DNA of 64,000 nucleotides from CAWKDG01 sp963848355 (GTDB taxonomy: Bacteria > Actinomycetota > Acidimicrobiia > Acidimicrobiales > UBA8190). Below the pieces are notes generated by a model. It was not told the DNA's origin. It saw only the letters and a list, made by a program, of their open reading frames with translations, and did no database searches. The position numbers were made by a program, and so were the translations under genes. Location: positions 1,922,001 to 1,986,000 of the forward strand of contig CAWKDG010000012.1 of NCBI GenBank assembly GCA_963848355.1, read 5' to 3'. Shown here in pieces: positions 37,635 to 46,814 of the stretch (within the stretch, counting starts at the first letter, position 1; every line of letters starts with the position of its first letter).

Positions 37635-40550
37635 ATGCCCACGCATCGGCTCTGCCCGTACGCTTTGGGTGGTGAAGAGGACACTCGTCGCGTTCTCAGC
37701 CTGATCTCGAGGGGGGCGACCGTGGGGTCGAGGGGTTTCGGACGACGATTCCTGGAACTGATACCACCTTCGGTGACACCACGACGCCGTACCGCGGGTC
37801 GGTCGGTGCTGTCCGGGCGGGCGGCACGCCTTCTGCTGGCCACAGTGGCCACCCTCCTGGTCTCGGGCTCCCTGGCCGTCCTCCCGGCCCCCGTGGCCGG
37901 TGCCGCCACCCTGGCCGTCACCAACTGCAGCGGCTCGGGGAGCGGTTCCCTGCCCAACGCCGTGAGCACCGCCTCGCCCGGCGACACCATCGCCTTCTCC
38001 GTGTCGTGCCCGCCGGGCTCGCCCATCCTCCTCACGAGCGGCCCGATCACCATCTCCCAGAACCTGACCATCTCCGGGCCCGGGGCCGCCCAGCTGGCCG
38101 TGAGCGGTGGCAACACCTCCCAGGTCTTCCTCGTCGACGCCGGTGTCACCGCCACCATCTCCGGGATCACCGTCGAGGACGGCGCCGCCAACGCCTACTG
38201 CTTCGAGGGCTGCTCCAGCTCCGGGGGCGGCATCGACAACTCCGGCATCCTGACCCTCTCCGACGTCACCGTGACCGACAGCAACGCCAACGGCGGCTGC
38301 GTCGCATTCTGCGGTGCCGCCGGGGGCGGCATCGAGAACGAGAGCACCGGCACCCTGAAGCTCACCGACACCACCGTGTCGGGCAGCAGCGCCAACATCG
38401 GGTGTGGGGAGTACTGCGGCGCCGCCGGTGGCGGCATCGAGAACCTCGGCACACTGAACCTCTTCGAAAGCACCCTGTCGGGCAACACCGCCGATGCCGG
38501 TTGTGACTTCAGCTGCGGCGCCTCCGGTGGCGGTCTCGACAACCAGGACAGTGCCACCATCGCCGCCAGCACCGTCTCGGGGAACGAGGCCAACAACAGT
38601 TGCACCGCGGCGTGCGGCCCCACGGGCGGCGGCATCAACAACGGGAGTACCGCCGGTCTCTTGCTCGAGAACTCGACGGTGGCCGACAACTCGGCCAACA
38701 CCGGCTGCGACACGAACTGCGGCGCCTTCGGCGGCGGTATCTACGCCGGTGGGGGGGTCGAGGTCACCAACAGCACACTGTGGGGCAACAGCGTCTCCGG
38801 AGGCTGCTCGTCGTCCTGCGGCAACGCCGGTGGGGGGATCGACGCCAACGGGATGGTCAACCTCGAGGCCACCATCGTGGCCAACAGCTCGGGCGCCACC
38901 GACTGCACCGGCGTCCTCAGCGATGGCGGCTACAACCTCGACGACGACGGGTCGTGCGGGTTCTCGGCCGCCAACCACAGCTACTCGGACACACCGTCGG
39001 GTCTCGACCCCGCCGGCCTCCAGGACAACGGAGGACCCACCCAGACCGTCGAGCTCGAGGCCACGAGCATCGCCGTCGACAAGGTGACCGCCGCCGACTG
39101 CCCGCCCACCGACCAGCGCGGCTTCCCCCGCATCGCGCCCTGCGACATCGGCGCCTACGACACCGACGGGTCCATCGCCTACGGCTCGCAGGTCCACGAC
39201 GTCATCGAGGTCGAGACGAGCCCCGCCTACGCCGACGACCCCGTGAACATCGACTCCCAACAGCTCGAGAACAGCTGCCTCGGGGGCATCACCTTCGAGA
39301 CCCTCCAGCAGGGGTCGACGCGCGCACCGCGCACGGGCCTCAACTCCATCACCACCTACCTCGACGACGACGGGAACGTCACCGTGGTCGTCGACGGCCA
39401 GGACTGCTCGGCGGGCACCGACCTCATCGAGGCCGACCTCATCGACGCGCCCTACCTGACGGCCACGACCGAGCTGACGGTGCTGCCTCCGAACGTCACC
39501 GCCCCAGGCGTGAGCGCGTACCCGTCGTCCGAGGTCGAGACGGGTAACAGCCCCGACAGTGGCAACTCGGACGTCTACACCGTCTTCTACGTGGAGACCG
39601 ACCCCGTCTACGCCGACCAGCCCGTCGAGATCTCCTCGGCCCAGCTCGACAACCGCTGCGGCCAGGGCTGGCGGTGGGAGCCGGGGGTGGGCGCGCCCAT
39701 CAACCAGGCCTCGGGCACCATCGACGCCACGGGCACCCTCGACAACGACGGCAACGCCGTCTTCGTCTTCAAGGGCGCCTCGTGCGCCCCCGGAACATCG
39801 ACCGTGGTGGCCGACGTGGACGCGGGGACCCACCCGACCTACACCACGAGCTTCACCGTCGGTGCCCCGGCGGTGACGCTCCCGACCACCGGTGGGGGAG
39901 GAACAACCCCCACCACCAAGGGCGGTAAGACGGGGACGAAGAAGACGAAGAAAACCAAGAAGGGGAAGGGCACCAAGGGCGGCGGTACGACGCCGGCGCC
40001 CGATCCGCCGGCCATGATCGTGACGGCCAACCCCAATCCGCTCGTCGAGACCGGCCTCTCGGATGCCACGACGACGCCGACGGCCCAACTGAACATCACG
40101 AAGTCCGACGACGCCTACCCCGTCTCCGGCAGCTCGAACCCGCCCACCCTCGGTGAGGATCTCGACTGCGACCCGTACATCACATACACGATCACCGTGA
40201 CCAACTCGGGGACGACGGCCGTGGACGGCGTCGTCGTGTCGGACAGCTTCTCGACGAACTCGTCGGAGTTCTCCAGCGACACCTATGACTCCTCCCCGTC
40301 GGGCGGGGCGACGGACACCAATCCCTCGGGCACCGGCCCCGACTACAACGACATCGATGACACGGTGGACATGCCGGCCGGTTCGTCGATCGTCTACACC
40401 GTCGACGCCGTCATCAGTGATTCTGCCGGCGATTCCCTTTCCAACACGGCCACCCTCACTCCACCCGCGGGTACCGTCCTCAGCATCCCGCCCTCGAACA
40501 CGACAGCCACCGACCAGGACACTCTGGGCTATTCGGACTGCAGCGAATAG
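37635..40550 (+). CDS. Large secreted beta-helix protein with Cys-ladder and DUF11 domain
   Basis: 971 aa if begun at ATG 37635; GTG 37773 would give a more usual signal peptide (RAARLLLATVATLLVSGSLAVL). Mature region opens with a choice-of-anchor-Q/right-handed beta-helix (~95-480) in which, from ~188 to ~400, seven turns of ~38 residues each carry C-x3-C before G-x-x-GGGI. Two Ig-like repeats follow (YADDPVNIDSQQLENSC; YADQPVEISSAQLDNRC), then a Lys/Gly linker (KKTKKTKKGKGTKGGG) and a DUF11-like domain (YTITVTNSGTTAVDGVVVSDSF). No sortase motif or C-terminal anchor. Probably an extracellular adhesin or matrix protein; function unproven. Confidence 0.85.
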   Translation: MPTHRLCPYALGGEEDTRRVLSLISRGATVGSRGFGRRFLELIPPSVTPRRRTAGRSVLSGRAARLLLATVATLLVSGSLAVLPAPVAGAATLAVTNCSGSGSGSLPNAVSTASPGDTIAFSVSCPPGSPILLTSGPITISQNLTISGPGAAQLAVSGGNTSQVFLVDAGVTATISGITVEDGAANAYCFEGCSSSGGGIDNSGILTLSDVTVTDSNANGGCVAFCGAAGGGIENESTGTLKLTDTTVSGSSANIGCGEYCGAAGGGIENLGTLNLFESTLSGNTADAGCDFSCGASGGGLDNQDSATIAASTVSGNEANNSCTAACGPTGGGINNGSTAGLLLENSTVADNSANTGCDTNCGAFGGGIYAGGGVEVTNSTLWGNSVSGGCSSSCGNAGGGIDANGMVNLEATIVANSSGATDCTGVLSDGGYNLDDDGSCGFSAANHSYSDTPSGLDPAGLQDNGGPTQTVELEATSIAVDKVTAADCPPTDQRGFPRIAPCDIGAYDTDGSIAYGSQVHDVIEVETSPAYADDPVNIDSQQLENSCLGGITFETLQQGSTRAPRTGLNSITTYLDDDGNVTVVVDGQDCSAGTDLIEADLIDAPYLTATTELTVLPPNVTAPGVSAYPSSEVETGNSPDSGNSDVYTVFYVETDPVYADQPVEISSAQLDNRCGQGWRWEPGVGAPINQASGTIDATGTLDNDGNAVFVFKGASCAPGTSTVVADVDAGTHPTYTTSFTVGAPAVTLPTTGGGGTTPTTKGGKTGTKKTKKTKKGKGTKGGGTTPAPDPPAMIVTANPNPLVETGLSDATTTPTAQLNITKSDDAYPVSGSSNPPTLGEDLDCDPYITYTITVTNSGTTAVDGVVVSDSFSTNSSEFSSDTYDSSPSGGATDTNPSGTGPDYNDIDDTVDMPAGSSIVYTVDAVISDSAGDSLSNTATLTPPAGTVLSIPPSNTTATDQDTLGYSDCSE

Positions 40551-40560
40551 GGGCAAGATC

Positions 40561-40588
40561 TGACGCTGCCACTCTGACGCTGCCACTC
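40561..40588 (+). repeat. 14-bp perfect tandem duplication
   Basis: TGACGCTGCCACTC occurs twice head to tail, between the secreted-protein gene and tldD. Confidence 0.85.
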
Positions 40589-40598
40589 TGAGGCAGCG
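40578..40598 (+). terminator. Hairpin between the secreted-protein gene and tldD
   Basis: CGCTGCC / GGCAGCG, 7 bp, with a 7-nt loop, lying in the second copy of the 14-bp repeat. Without a T-tract; may be a terminator for the upstream gene. Confidence 0.4.
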
Positions 40599-40603
40599 GT
40601 CGG

Positions 40604-40609
40604 GATACT
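40604..40609 (+). promoter_or_regulatory. -10-like box GATACT of tldD
   Basis: GATACT ends 7 nt before GTG 40617, consistent with a leaderless tldDE transcript. Confidence 0.4.
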
Positions 40610-40616
40610 GTCGGGC

Positions 40617-42122
40617 GTGCCCGTCGACCCCTCCTTCGCCGCCCTGCCCCTCGAGGCGGTGAGGTCGGCCGCCCTGGAGAAGGCGCTGGCCCTCGGGTGC
40701 TCCCACGCCGAGGTGCGGATCGAGCGGATCCGGTCGCAGGTGGTCGTCGTCCGCGACGGCCGGGTGCAGACGACGGTGGACGACACCGAGATCGGGGTGG
40801 GCCTGCGCGTCGTCCGGGACCGGTCGATGGGCTTCGCCGCCACCGTCGAGCTCCACCCCGACGCCGCCGCCCACCTGGCCGAGGAGGCCGTCGAGATGGC
40901 GGTGTCGACGGCGCCGGCGCTGGCCGTCCCCGTCGACCTGGCCGCCGAACCGGGCCACGGGGCGGTGGAATGGTCCTCGCCCTACGAGATGGATCCCAGC
41001 ACCGTGGCCGTGGCCGACAAGGCGGCGCTGCTCACCGAGTGGAGCGCCCGGCTGCTCGCCCACGGCGCCGTCGACCACGTCACGGCCATGGTGCTGGCGG
41101 TGGTGGAAGACAAGCAGTTCGCCGACCTCTCGGGGACGGTGACCACCCAGCGGCGCGTCCGCATGCACCCCGTCGTCGAGGCCTTCGCCGTCGAGTCGGC
41201 GACGGGCTCGTTCGAGTCGATGCGCACCCTGGCCCCACCCGCCGGCCGGGGATGGGAGTACGTGACCGGCGGGACCTGGGACTGGGACGGGGAGCTGGCC
41301 CGCCTCGGCGATCTGCTGGCCGAGAAGATCGCCGCCCCGTCGGTCGAGGCCGGGACCTACGACCTCGTGATCGACCCGAGCAATCTCTGGCTGACCATCC
41401 ACGAGTCGGTCGGCCACGCCACCGAGCTCGACCGGGCCCTCGGCTACGAGGCCGCCTACGCGGGGACGTCGTTCGCCACCCTCGACCGGCTGGGGTCGCT
41501 GCGCTACGGGTCGCCGGCCATGCACGTGACGGGGGACCGGACCACGCCGCACGGGCTGGCGACGGTCGGCTACGACGACGAGGGGGTCGCGGCGCAGTCC
41601 TTCGACATCGTGAAGGAGGGGATCCTCGTCGGCTACCAGCTCGACCGGCGGATGGCGGCCGAGAACGACCTGGGCCGGTCCAACGGGTGCGCCTTCGCCG
41701 ACTCCCCCCTGCACGCCCCCATCCAGCGGATGGCCAACGTCTCGCTGGCCCCGGCGCCGGGGGCGGGGCCGACCACCGACGAGCTGATCGCCGGCGTCGA
41801 CAGCGGCGTCTACGTCGTCGGCGACAAGAGCTGGTCGATCGACATGCAGCGGTACAACTTCCAGTTCACCGGGCAGCGTTTCTACCGGATCGACCACGGC
41901 CGCCTGGCCGGGCAGCTGCGCGACGTCGCCTACCAGGCCACCACCACCGACTTCTGGGGATCCCTCGACGCCGTGGGGGGAAGCGCGACCTACGTCCTCG
42001 GCGGCGCCTTCAACTGCGGCAAGGGCCAGCCCCCCCAGGTGGCCCCGGTCAGCCACGGGTGCCCGTCGGCGCTGTTCCGCGGCGTGAACGTGCTGAACGC
42101 CCGGGCCGAGACGGGCCGATGA
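40617..42122 (+). CDS. tldD: Metalloprotease subunit TldD
   Basis: Catalytic half of the TldD/TldE protease, which trims unfolded or leader peptides (known from CcdA degradation and microcin B17 maturation). 501 aa. Zinc motif HESVGH (~260) followed by ELDRALGYEAAYAGTSF, and C-terminal GGSATYVLGGAFNCGKGQPPQVAPVSHG. GTG start behind a GATACT box. Overlaps tldE by 4 bp. No modified-peptide precursor gene is close by, so a general role is more likely. Confidence 0.92.
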   Translation: MPVDPSFAALPLEAVRSAALEKALALGCSHAEVRIERIRSQVVVVRDGRVQTTVDDTEIGVGLRVVRDRSMGFAATVELHPDAAAHLAEEAVEMAVSTAPALAVPVDLAAEPGHGAVEWSSPYEMDPSTVAVADKAALLTEWSARLLAHGAVDHVTAMVLAVVEDKQFADLSGTVTTQRRVRMHPVVEAFAVESATGSFESMRTLAPPAGRGWEYVTGGTWDWDGELARLGDLLAEKIAAPSVEAGTYDLVIDPSNLWLTIHESVGHATELDRALGYEAAYAGTSFATLDRLGSLRYGSPAMHVTGDRTTPHGLATVGYDDEGVAAQSFDIVKEGILVGYQLDRRMAAENDLGRSNGCAFADSPLHAPIQRMANVSLAPAPGAGPTTDELIAGVDSGVYVVGDKSWSIDMQRYNFQFTGQRFYRIDHGRLAGQLRDVAYQATTTDFWGSLDAVGGSATYVLGGAFNCGKGQPPQVAPVSHGCPSALFRGVNVLNARAETGR

Positions 42123-43549
42123 GCGACGGCGACCGGCTCCGGCCGGCGGCCGACGTCGTCGAGGAGGCGCTCTCTCTGGCGGAGGGCCGCGGGTGCGTGG
42201 TCGTCGTCACCGATGGCAGTGAGGCCGACGTGCGCTTCGCCAACAACACGACGACCACCAACGGTCTGCGCCGCGACCGGCGCGTGACCGTCGTGAGCTT
42301 CCTCGAACGTGCCGGCGCCGCCGGTGCCGGCGACGTGGCCGGCGCCGGCGGTGTGGCCGTCGGGGTGGCCAGCCGGGGCGGGGCCGTCGACGTCGCCGAG
42401 CTGGTGGCGGCGAGCGAGGCCGACGCCGCCGGCGCCCCGCCGGCCGACGACGCCATGCCCCTGGTGGACGAGACGGCGCACGATCCGGACTTCGGCGCCC
42501 CCCCGACCCTGACCGGTCAGAGTGCGATCGACGGCGTGGTGCGGTCCCTGGCCGACGCCTTCGCCCGGGCCCGGTCGGCCGGGCACGTCCTGGCCGGCTT
42601 CGCCTCGCACCGGGTGGAGACGACGTTCCTCGGTTCGTCCACCGGGCTCCGCCTGCGCCACGAACAGCCGGCCGGCACCCTCCAGCTGGTGGCCCGCAGT
42701 GCCGACGGGACGCGATCGACGTGGGCCGGGGCCGGGACGTCGTGGTTCGACGACGTCGAGGTCGACGTCCTGCACGACCGCCTGGTGCGCCGGCTGGCTT
42801 GGGCCGAGCGCACCGTCGAGCTCCCGGCCGGGCGCTACGAGACGCTCCTGCCCCCCGACGCCGCCGCCGACCTGATGGTGGTGCTGGCCCAGTCGCTGTC
42901 CGGGCGCGACGCCGAGGACGGGCGCAGCGCCTTCTCGGCCCCCGGCGGGGGGACGAAATTGGGGGAGACCCTGTCGTCGCTGCCGTTCACACTGCGCAGC
43001 GACCCGGCCGAGCCGGGCCTCGAGTGCGCGCCGTTCGTCGTGGCCACGGCGTCGGGCACCGACGTCTCGGTCTTCGACAACGGCCTGCCCGTGCGGCCGA
43101 CGGGGTGGGTGGTCGACGGGAAGCTCGACGCCCTGCAGTACCACCGCGCCGCGGCGGCGCGCTCGGGCACCGTGGTCGCCCCCCCGGGCGACAACCTCGT
43201 CCTCGAGCTCCCCGGCGCCACCGATTCCCTCGACGACCTGGTGGCGCGGACCGAGCGGGGACTGCTCGTCACCTGCCTCTGGTACATCCGGGAGGTCGAC
43301 CCCGTGACCCTTCTCCTCACCGGTCTCACCCGCGACGGCGTCTACCTGGTGGAGAGGGGCGAGGTGGTCGGGGCGGTCAACAACTTCCGCTTCAACGAGA
43401 GCCCCATCGACGTCCTGGCCCGGACGACGGAGGCGGGTCGGACCGTCCGGGCGCTGTCGCGCGAATGGGGCGACTGGCAGAGCCGGACGGCCATGCCGGC
43501 CCTGCGGGTGGCCGACTTCAACATGAGCTCGGTCAGCCCCGCCACCTGA
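42119..43549 (+). CDS. tldE: Metalloprotease subunit TldE/PmbA
   Basis: 476 aa partner of TldD, without the zinc motif. Characteristic elements are GTSWFDDVEVDVLHDR, the glycine-rich AFSAPGGGTKLGETLS, PFVVATASGTDVSVFDNGLPVRPTGWV and VNNFRFNESPIDVLA. ATG overlaps the tldD stop by 4 bp. Its 3' end lies in a 17-bp tandem duplication. Confidence 0.9.
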   Translation: MSDGDRLRPAADVVEEALSLAEGRGCVVVVTDGSEADVRFANNTTTTNGLRRDRRVTVVSFLERAGAAGAGDVAGAGGVAVGVASRGGAVDVAELVAASEADAAGAPPADDAMPLVDETAHDPDFGAPPTLTGQSAIDGVVRSLADAFARARSAGHVLAGFASHRVETTFLGSSTGLRLRHEQPAGTLQLVARSADGTRSTWAGAGTSWFDDVEVDVLHDRLVRRLAWAERTVELPAGRYETLLPPDAAADLMVVLAQSLSGRDAEDGRSAFSAPGGGTKLGETLSSLPFTLRSDPAEPGLECAPFVVATASGTDVSVFDNGLPVRPTGWVVDGKLDALQYHRAAAARSGTVVAPPGDNLVLELPGATDSLDDLVARTERGLLVTCLWYIREVDPVTLLLTGLTRDGVYLVERGEVVGAVNNFRFNESPIDVLARTTEAGRTVRALSREWGDWQSRTAMPALRVADFNMSSVSPAT

Positions 43550-43570
43550 CCTGCCCCGCCACCTGACCTG
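43537..43570 (+). repeat. 17-bp perfect tandem duplication over the tldE stop
   Basis: CCCCGCCACCTGACCTG twice; the first copy contains the tldE stop codon, the second is non-coding and ends next to the promoter of the monooxygenase gene. Confidence 0.9.
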
Positions 43571-43572
43571 CG

Positions 43573-43578
43573 TAGCCT
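43573..43578 (+). promoter_or_regulatory. -10-like box TAGCCT of the monooxygenase gene
   Basis: TAGCCT ends 8 nt before ATG 43587, as expected for a leaderless mRNA. Same hexamer as at 10489 and 57988. Confidence 0.45.
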
Positions 43579-43586
43579 GCGTCGAT

Positions 43587-45044
43587 ATGCCCGAGCCGAC
43601 GGTCGACCATGTCGACGTGCTGATCGTCGGTGCCGGTCTGTCCGGCATCGGCGCCGCCTGCCATCTCCAAGACGAGTGCCCGGGCAAGACGTTCGCCATC
43701 GTGGAGGCACGAGGGCGCAGCGGCGGGACCTGGGACCTGTTCCGCTACCCGGGGGTGCGCTCCGACTCGGACATGTACACCCTGGCCTACTCCTTCCGGC
43801 CGTGGACGGGGACGAGGGCCATCGCCGACGGGCCCTCGATCCTCGGGTACATCCGGGAGACGGCGCGCCAACGCGGGATCGAGCCGAAGATCCGGTACCA
43901 CTCCCGCGTCGTCGACGCCCGGTGGTCCTCGGTCGAGGCCCGGTGGACGGTGGCCATCGAACGGACCGACACCTCCGAGAGGCAGCACATGACGTGCTGC
44001 TTCCTCTTCGCCAACACGGGGTACTACCGGTACGACGCCGGTTACACCCCGCGTTTCGAGGGCCGTGCCCGTTTCGGGGGCCGGATCGTCCATCCCCAGG
44101 ACTGGCCCGAGGACCTCGACTGCACCGGCCAGCGCGTGGTGGTGATCGGCAGCGGGGCCACGGCGGTGACGTTGGTCCCGGCCCTGGCCCGCCAGGCGCG
44201 CCACGTCACCATGCTGCAGCGCTCACCGAGCTACATCGCCTCGGTGCCCGACCGGGACCCGCTCGACGACCTCGTGCGCCGGGTCCTTCCCGCCGAGACC
44301 GCCGGTCGTCTCCTGCGGTGGAAGTACATGGCGCTGGCGTGGGTCGTCTTCCAGCTGAGCCGGCACGCCCCGAGGCGGATGAGCGGGTGGCTCCGTGGCG
44401 GCGTGGCCCGCCAGCTCCCCGAGGGGTACGACGTGGGCACCCACTTCACACCGGCCTACCAACCGTGGGACCAGCGCCTCTGCTTCGCCCCCGACGGCGA
44501 CCTCTTCCGGGCCATCACCGACGGGAGCGTCTCGGTGGTGACCGACCGCATCACCTCGTTCACCGAGACCGGGCTCCTGCTCGAGTCGGGCCAGGTGCTC
44601 GAGGCCGATCTGGTCGTCACCGCCACCGGCATCACCCTGCTGATGCTCGGGGGGATGACGATCAGCGTGGACGGGCGCGGCGTCGACCTCTCCGAGGCGG
44701 TGACCTACAAGAGCCTCATGATCGGCGGCGTGCCCAATCTGGCCTTCACCTTCGGTTACACCAACTCGTCGTGGACGCTCAAGAGCGACCTGGCCGCCCG
44801 CTACCTGTGCCGGCTCCTCCACCACATGGACGAGCACGGATTCTCGGTGTGTATTCCGACGCCCCCCGATCCGTCGATGCCGACGGCGCCGTATCTCGAC
44901 CTGTCGTCGGGCTACATCCGGCGCTCACCGGACGAGTTCCCGAAGCAGGGGACGACGGCACCGTGGCGGGTCCGTCACAACTATCCTTTCGATCTCGTCA
45001 CGTTCCGCTACGGACGCGTGGACGACGGGGTCCTGTTGCGCTGA
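43587..45044 (+). CDS. Flavin-dependent Baeyer-Villiger-type monooxygenase (EthA-like)
   Basis: 485 aa. FAD site VDVLIVGAGLSGIGAACHL (~10-28), second Rossmann VVVIGSGATAVTL (~183), and the BVMO fingerprint FGGRIVHPQDWP matching FxGxxxHxxxWP (~162-173). Size and motifs resemble mycobacterial EthA, which oxidises ketones and activates thioamide drugs; real substrate unknown. Stand-alone gene with its own TAGCCT promoter box, directly after tldE. Confidence 0.9.
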   Translation: MPEPTVDHVDVLIVGAGLSGIGAACHLQDECPGKTFAIVEARGRSGGTWDLFRYPGVRSDSDMYTLAYSFRPWTGTRAIADGPSILGYIRETARQRGIEPKIRYHSRVVDARWSSVEARWTVAIERTDTSERQHMTCCFLFANTGYYRYDAGYTPRFEGRARFGGRIVHPQDWPEDLDCTGQRVVVIGSGATAVTLVPALARQARHVTMLQRSPSYIASVPDRDPLDDLVRRVLPAETAGRLLRWKYMALAWVVFQLSRHAPRRMSGWLRGGVARQLPEGYDVGTHFTPAYQPWDQRLCFAPDGDLFRAITDGSVSVVTDRITSFTETGLLLESGQVLEADLVVTATGITLLMLGGMTISVDGRGVDLSEAVTYKSLMIGGVPNLAFTFGYTNSSWTLKSDLAARYLCRLLHHMDEHGFSVCIPTPPDPSMPTAPYLDLSSGYIRRSPDEFPKQGTTAPWRVRHNYPFDLVTFRYGRVDDGVLLR

Positions 45045-45078
45045 TGGTTGCACCGGAGCCGGAGGCCGCTCGGTCACA

Positions 45079-45084
45079 TAGACT
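45079..45084 (+). promoter_or_regulatory. -10-like box TAGACT before the ABC exporter genes
   Basis: TAGACT ends 8 nt before the TTG start at 45093. Supports this rare start codon over GTG 45147. Confidence 0.45.
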
Positions 45085-45092
45085 GATCGGCT

Positions 45093-46814
45093 TTGCTCGC
45101 ACGACTCCCACTCTCCGATCCCGGTGAACCGGACACCCGCTCGCCGGTGCGCTTCCTCCTCTGGTTGGCGCGCCGCCAGCTCCCCACCGTCATCGGCGGC
45201 GGCGTCTTCGGTGCCATCTGGATGGGGGCCCAGAGCCTGATCCCCGCCGCGCTGGGCGCCGCCATCGACGCCGTGGTCCGCCGCAATCGGACCGAGCTGT
45301 GGACGTGGGCCGCTGTCGTGCTCGGACTGGGCATCCTCCAGGCGGTGGCCGGCGTGATGCGCCACCGGCGCGCCGTGACCAACTTCCTGAGCGCGGCGGT
45401 GCGGGTACAACAGCTGGTGGCCCGCCAGGCCAGCACCCTGGGCGGCGACCTGACCCGGCACGTGGACGCCGGGGAGGTGGCGAGCATCGGGACGACCGAC
45501 GTCCAGCGGATCGGACGCCTGCTCGACGTCAGCGCCCGCGCCACCGGGGCCGTGGTGTCGTACATCGCCGTGGCTCTGCTGCTGTTCTCCTCGTCGGTGC
45601 GCCTTGGCCTGGTGCTCGTGATCGGGGCGCCGGTCTTCGCGCTCCTGGTGCTGCCGGTCATGCGTCCGCTCGAGCGGCGGCAGAGCGCCGAGCGCACGGC
45701 CCGCGCCGGGGCGTCGTCCCTGGCCGCCGACACCGTGGTCGGCTTGCGGGTGCTGCGCGGGTTGGGCGGGGAGGAGGTCTTCGCCGACCGGTACGCCGAC
45801 GCCTCGCAGGAGGTGCGTGCCGCCACTGTCCGCACGGCCCTCACCCAGTCCGTGCTCGACGCGCTCCAAGTCTTCGTGCCCGGCGCCATCCTCGTCGTCG
45901 TCACCTTCATCGGGGCCCATCTGGTGCTGTCGCGCACCGTCTCGCCGGGGCGGCTCGTGGCCTTCTACGCCTACGCCGCCTTCCTGACGCTGCCCGTCCA
46001 GACCCTGATCGAGGCGGCCACCCGCTGGTCGGCGGCCACGGTGGCGGCGGGGCGGGTGCTCACGGTGCTGCGGCGGTCGCCCGACCTCGTCCCCCCGGTG
46101 TCGCCGCGGGCCGAGCCACCGGTCGGTGCCCTCTCCGACGCGGAGACGGGGCTCGTCGTCGAGCCCGGCCGGCTCACCGTCGTGGTGGCCGTCGATCCCG
46201 AGGAGGCCAGCGCGCTGGCGGCCCGCCTGGGCCGGTATATCGACGGTCCCGGCCCCGTCGAGCTGGCCGGCACGGCGCTGTCCGATCTCCCGCTCGACGT
46301 CGTGCGGCGCCGGGTGCTGGTGGTCGACCGCGAACCGCAGCTCGTGGCCGGCACCCTGGGCGACGCCGTGGACGTGCCCGGGTCCCGTCCCGACGTCTCC
46401 GGCCCCTGTCGGCCGACGGTGGCCGAGGCCCTCGCCGCCGCCGCCGGCGGCGACATCGTCGAGGGACTGGCGCAGGGCCTCGAGACGGAGCTCCCCGAAC
46501 GCGGGCGCACGCTCTCCGGCGGCCAGCGCCAGAGGGTCGTGCTCGCCGCCGCCCTGCGGGCCGACCCCGAGGTCCTCGTCCTCGACGAGCCGACGAGCGC
46601 CGTCGACGCCCACACCGAAGCCGATATCGCCGGCCGCCTGCACTCTCTGCGCGCGGGGCGGACGACGGTCGTGCTCTCGACCAGTCCGTTCCTCCTGGAG
46701 CACGCCGACACCGTCGTCTTCCTCGACGGTCACGTGCGCGCCCTGGGACGGCACGGCGATCTGCTGCTCTCCGAGCCCCGGTACCGCCGGCTGGTCACCA
46801 GGGGCGACGCGTGA
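45093..46814 (+). CDS. ABC exporter half-transporter with lost Walker A
   Basis: 573 aa: six-TM exporter domain (~20-310), then nucleotide-binding domain. LSGGQRQR signature (~475) and Walker B VLVLDEPTSAVDAHT (~495) are intact, but the Walker A position reads VVVAVDPEEASALAARLG, without GxxGxGK[ST]. It therefore cannot bind ATP normally in its own Walker A but can offer its signature to a partner. Start TTG 45093 follows a TAGACT box; GTG 45147 is the alternative. Stop overlaps the next gene by 4 bp, so the two form one heterodimeric exporter. Substrate unknown. Confidence 0.88.
   Translation: MLARLPLSDPGEPDTRSPVRFLLWLARRQLPTVIGGGVFGAIWMGAQSLIPAALGAAIDAVVRRNRTELWTWAAVVLGLGILQAVAGVMRHRRAVTNFLSAAVRVQQLVARQASTLGGDLTRHVDAGEVASIGTTDVQRIGRLLDVSARATGAVVSYIAVALLLFSSSVRLGLVLVIGAPVFALLVLPVMRPLERRQSAERTARAGASSLAADTVVGLRVLRGLGGEEVFADRYADASQEVRAATVRTALTQSVLDALQVFVPGAILVVVTFIGAHLVLSRTVSPGRLVAFYAYAAFLTLPVQTLIEAATRWSAATVAAGRVLTVLRRSPDLVPPVSPRAEPPVGALSDAETGLVVEPGRLTVVVAVDPEEASALAARLGRYIDGPGPVELAGTALSDLPLDVVRRRVLVVDREPQLVAGTLGDAVDVPGSRPDVSGPCRPTVAEALAAAAGGDIVEGLAQGLETELPERGRTLSGGQRQRVVLAAALRADPEVLVLDEPTSAVDAHTEADIAGRLHSLRAGRTTVVLSTSPFLLEHADTVVFLDGHVRALGRHGDLLLSEPRYRRLVTRGDA

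Noticed and set aside
37623..42056. 1477-codon open frame on the minus strand
   Set aside because: Antisense to the secreted protein and tldD, which have clear domains; composition is Gly/Val/Arg/Asp repeat-like without motifs.
37635..43549. Modified-peptide (RiPP) cluster around tldD/tldE
   Set aside because: No short precursor gene and no cyclase or modification enzyme; the neighbour is a 971-aa secreted protein with its own signal peptide.
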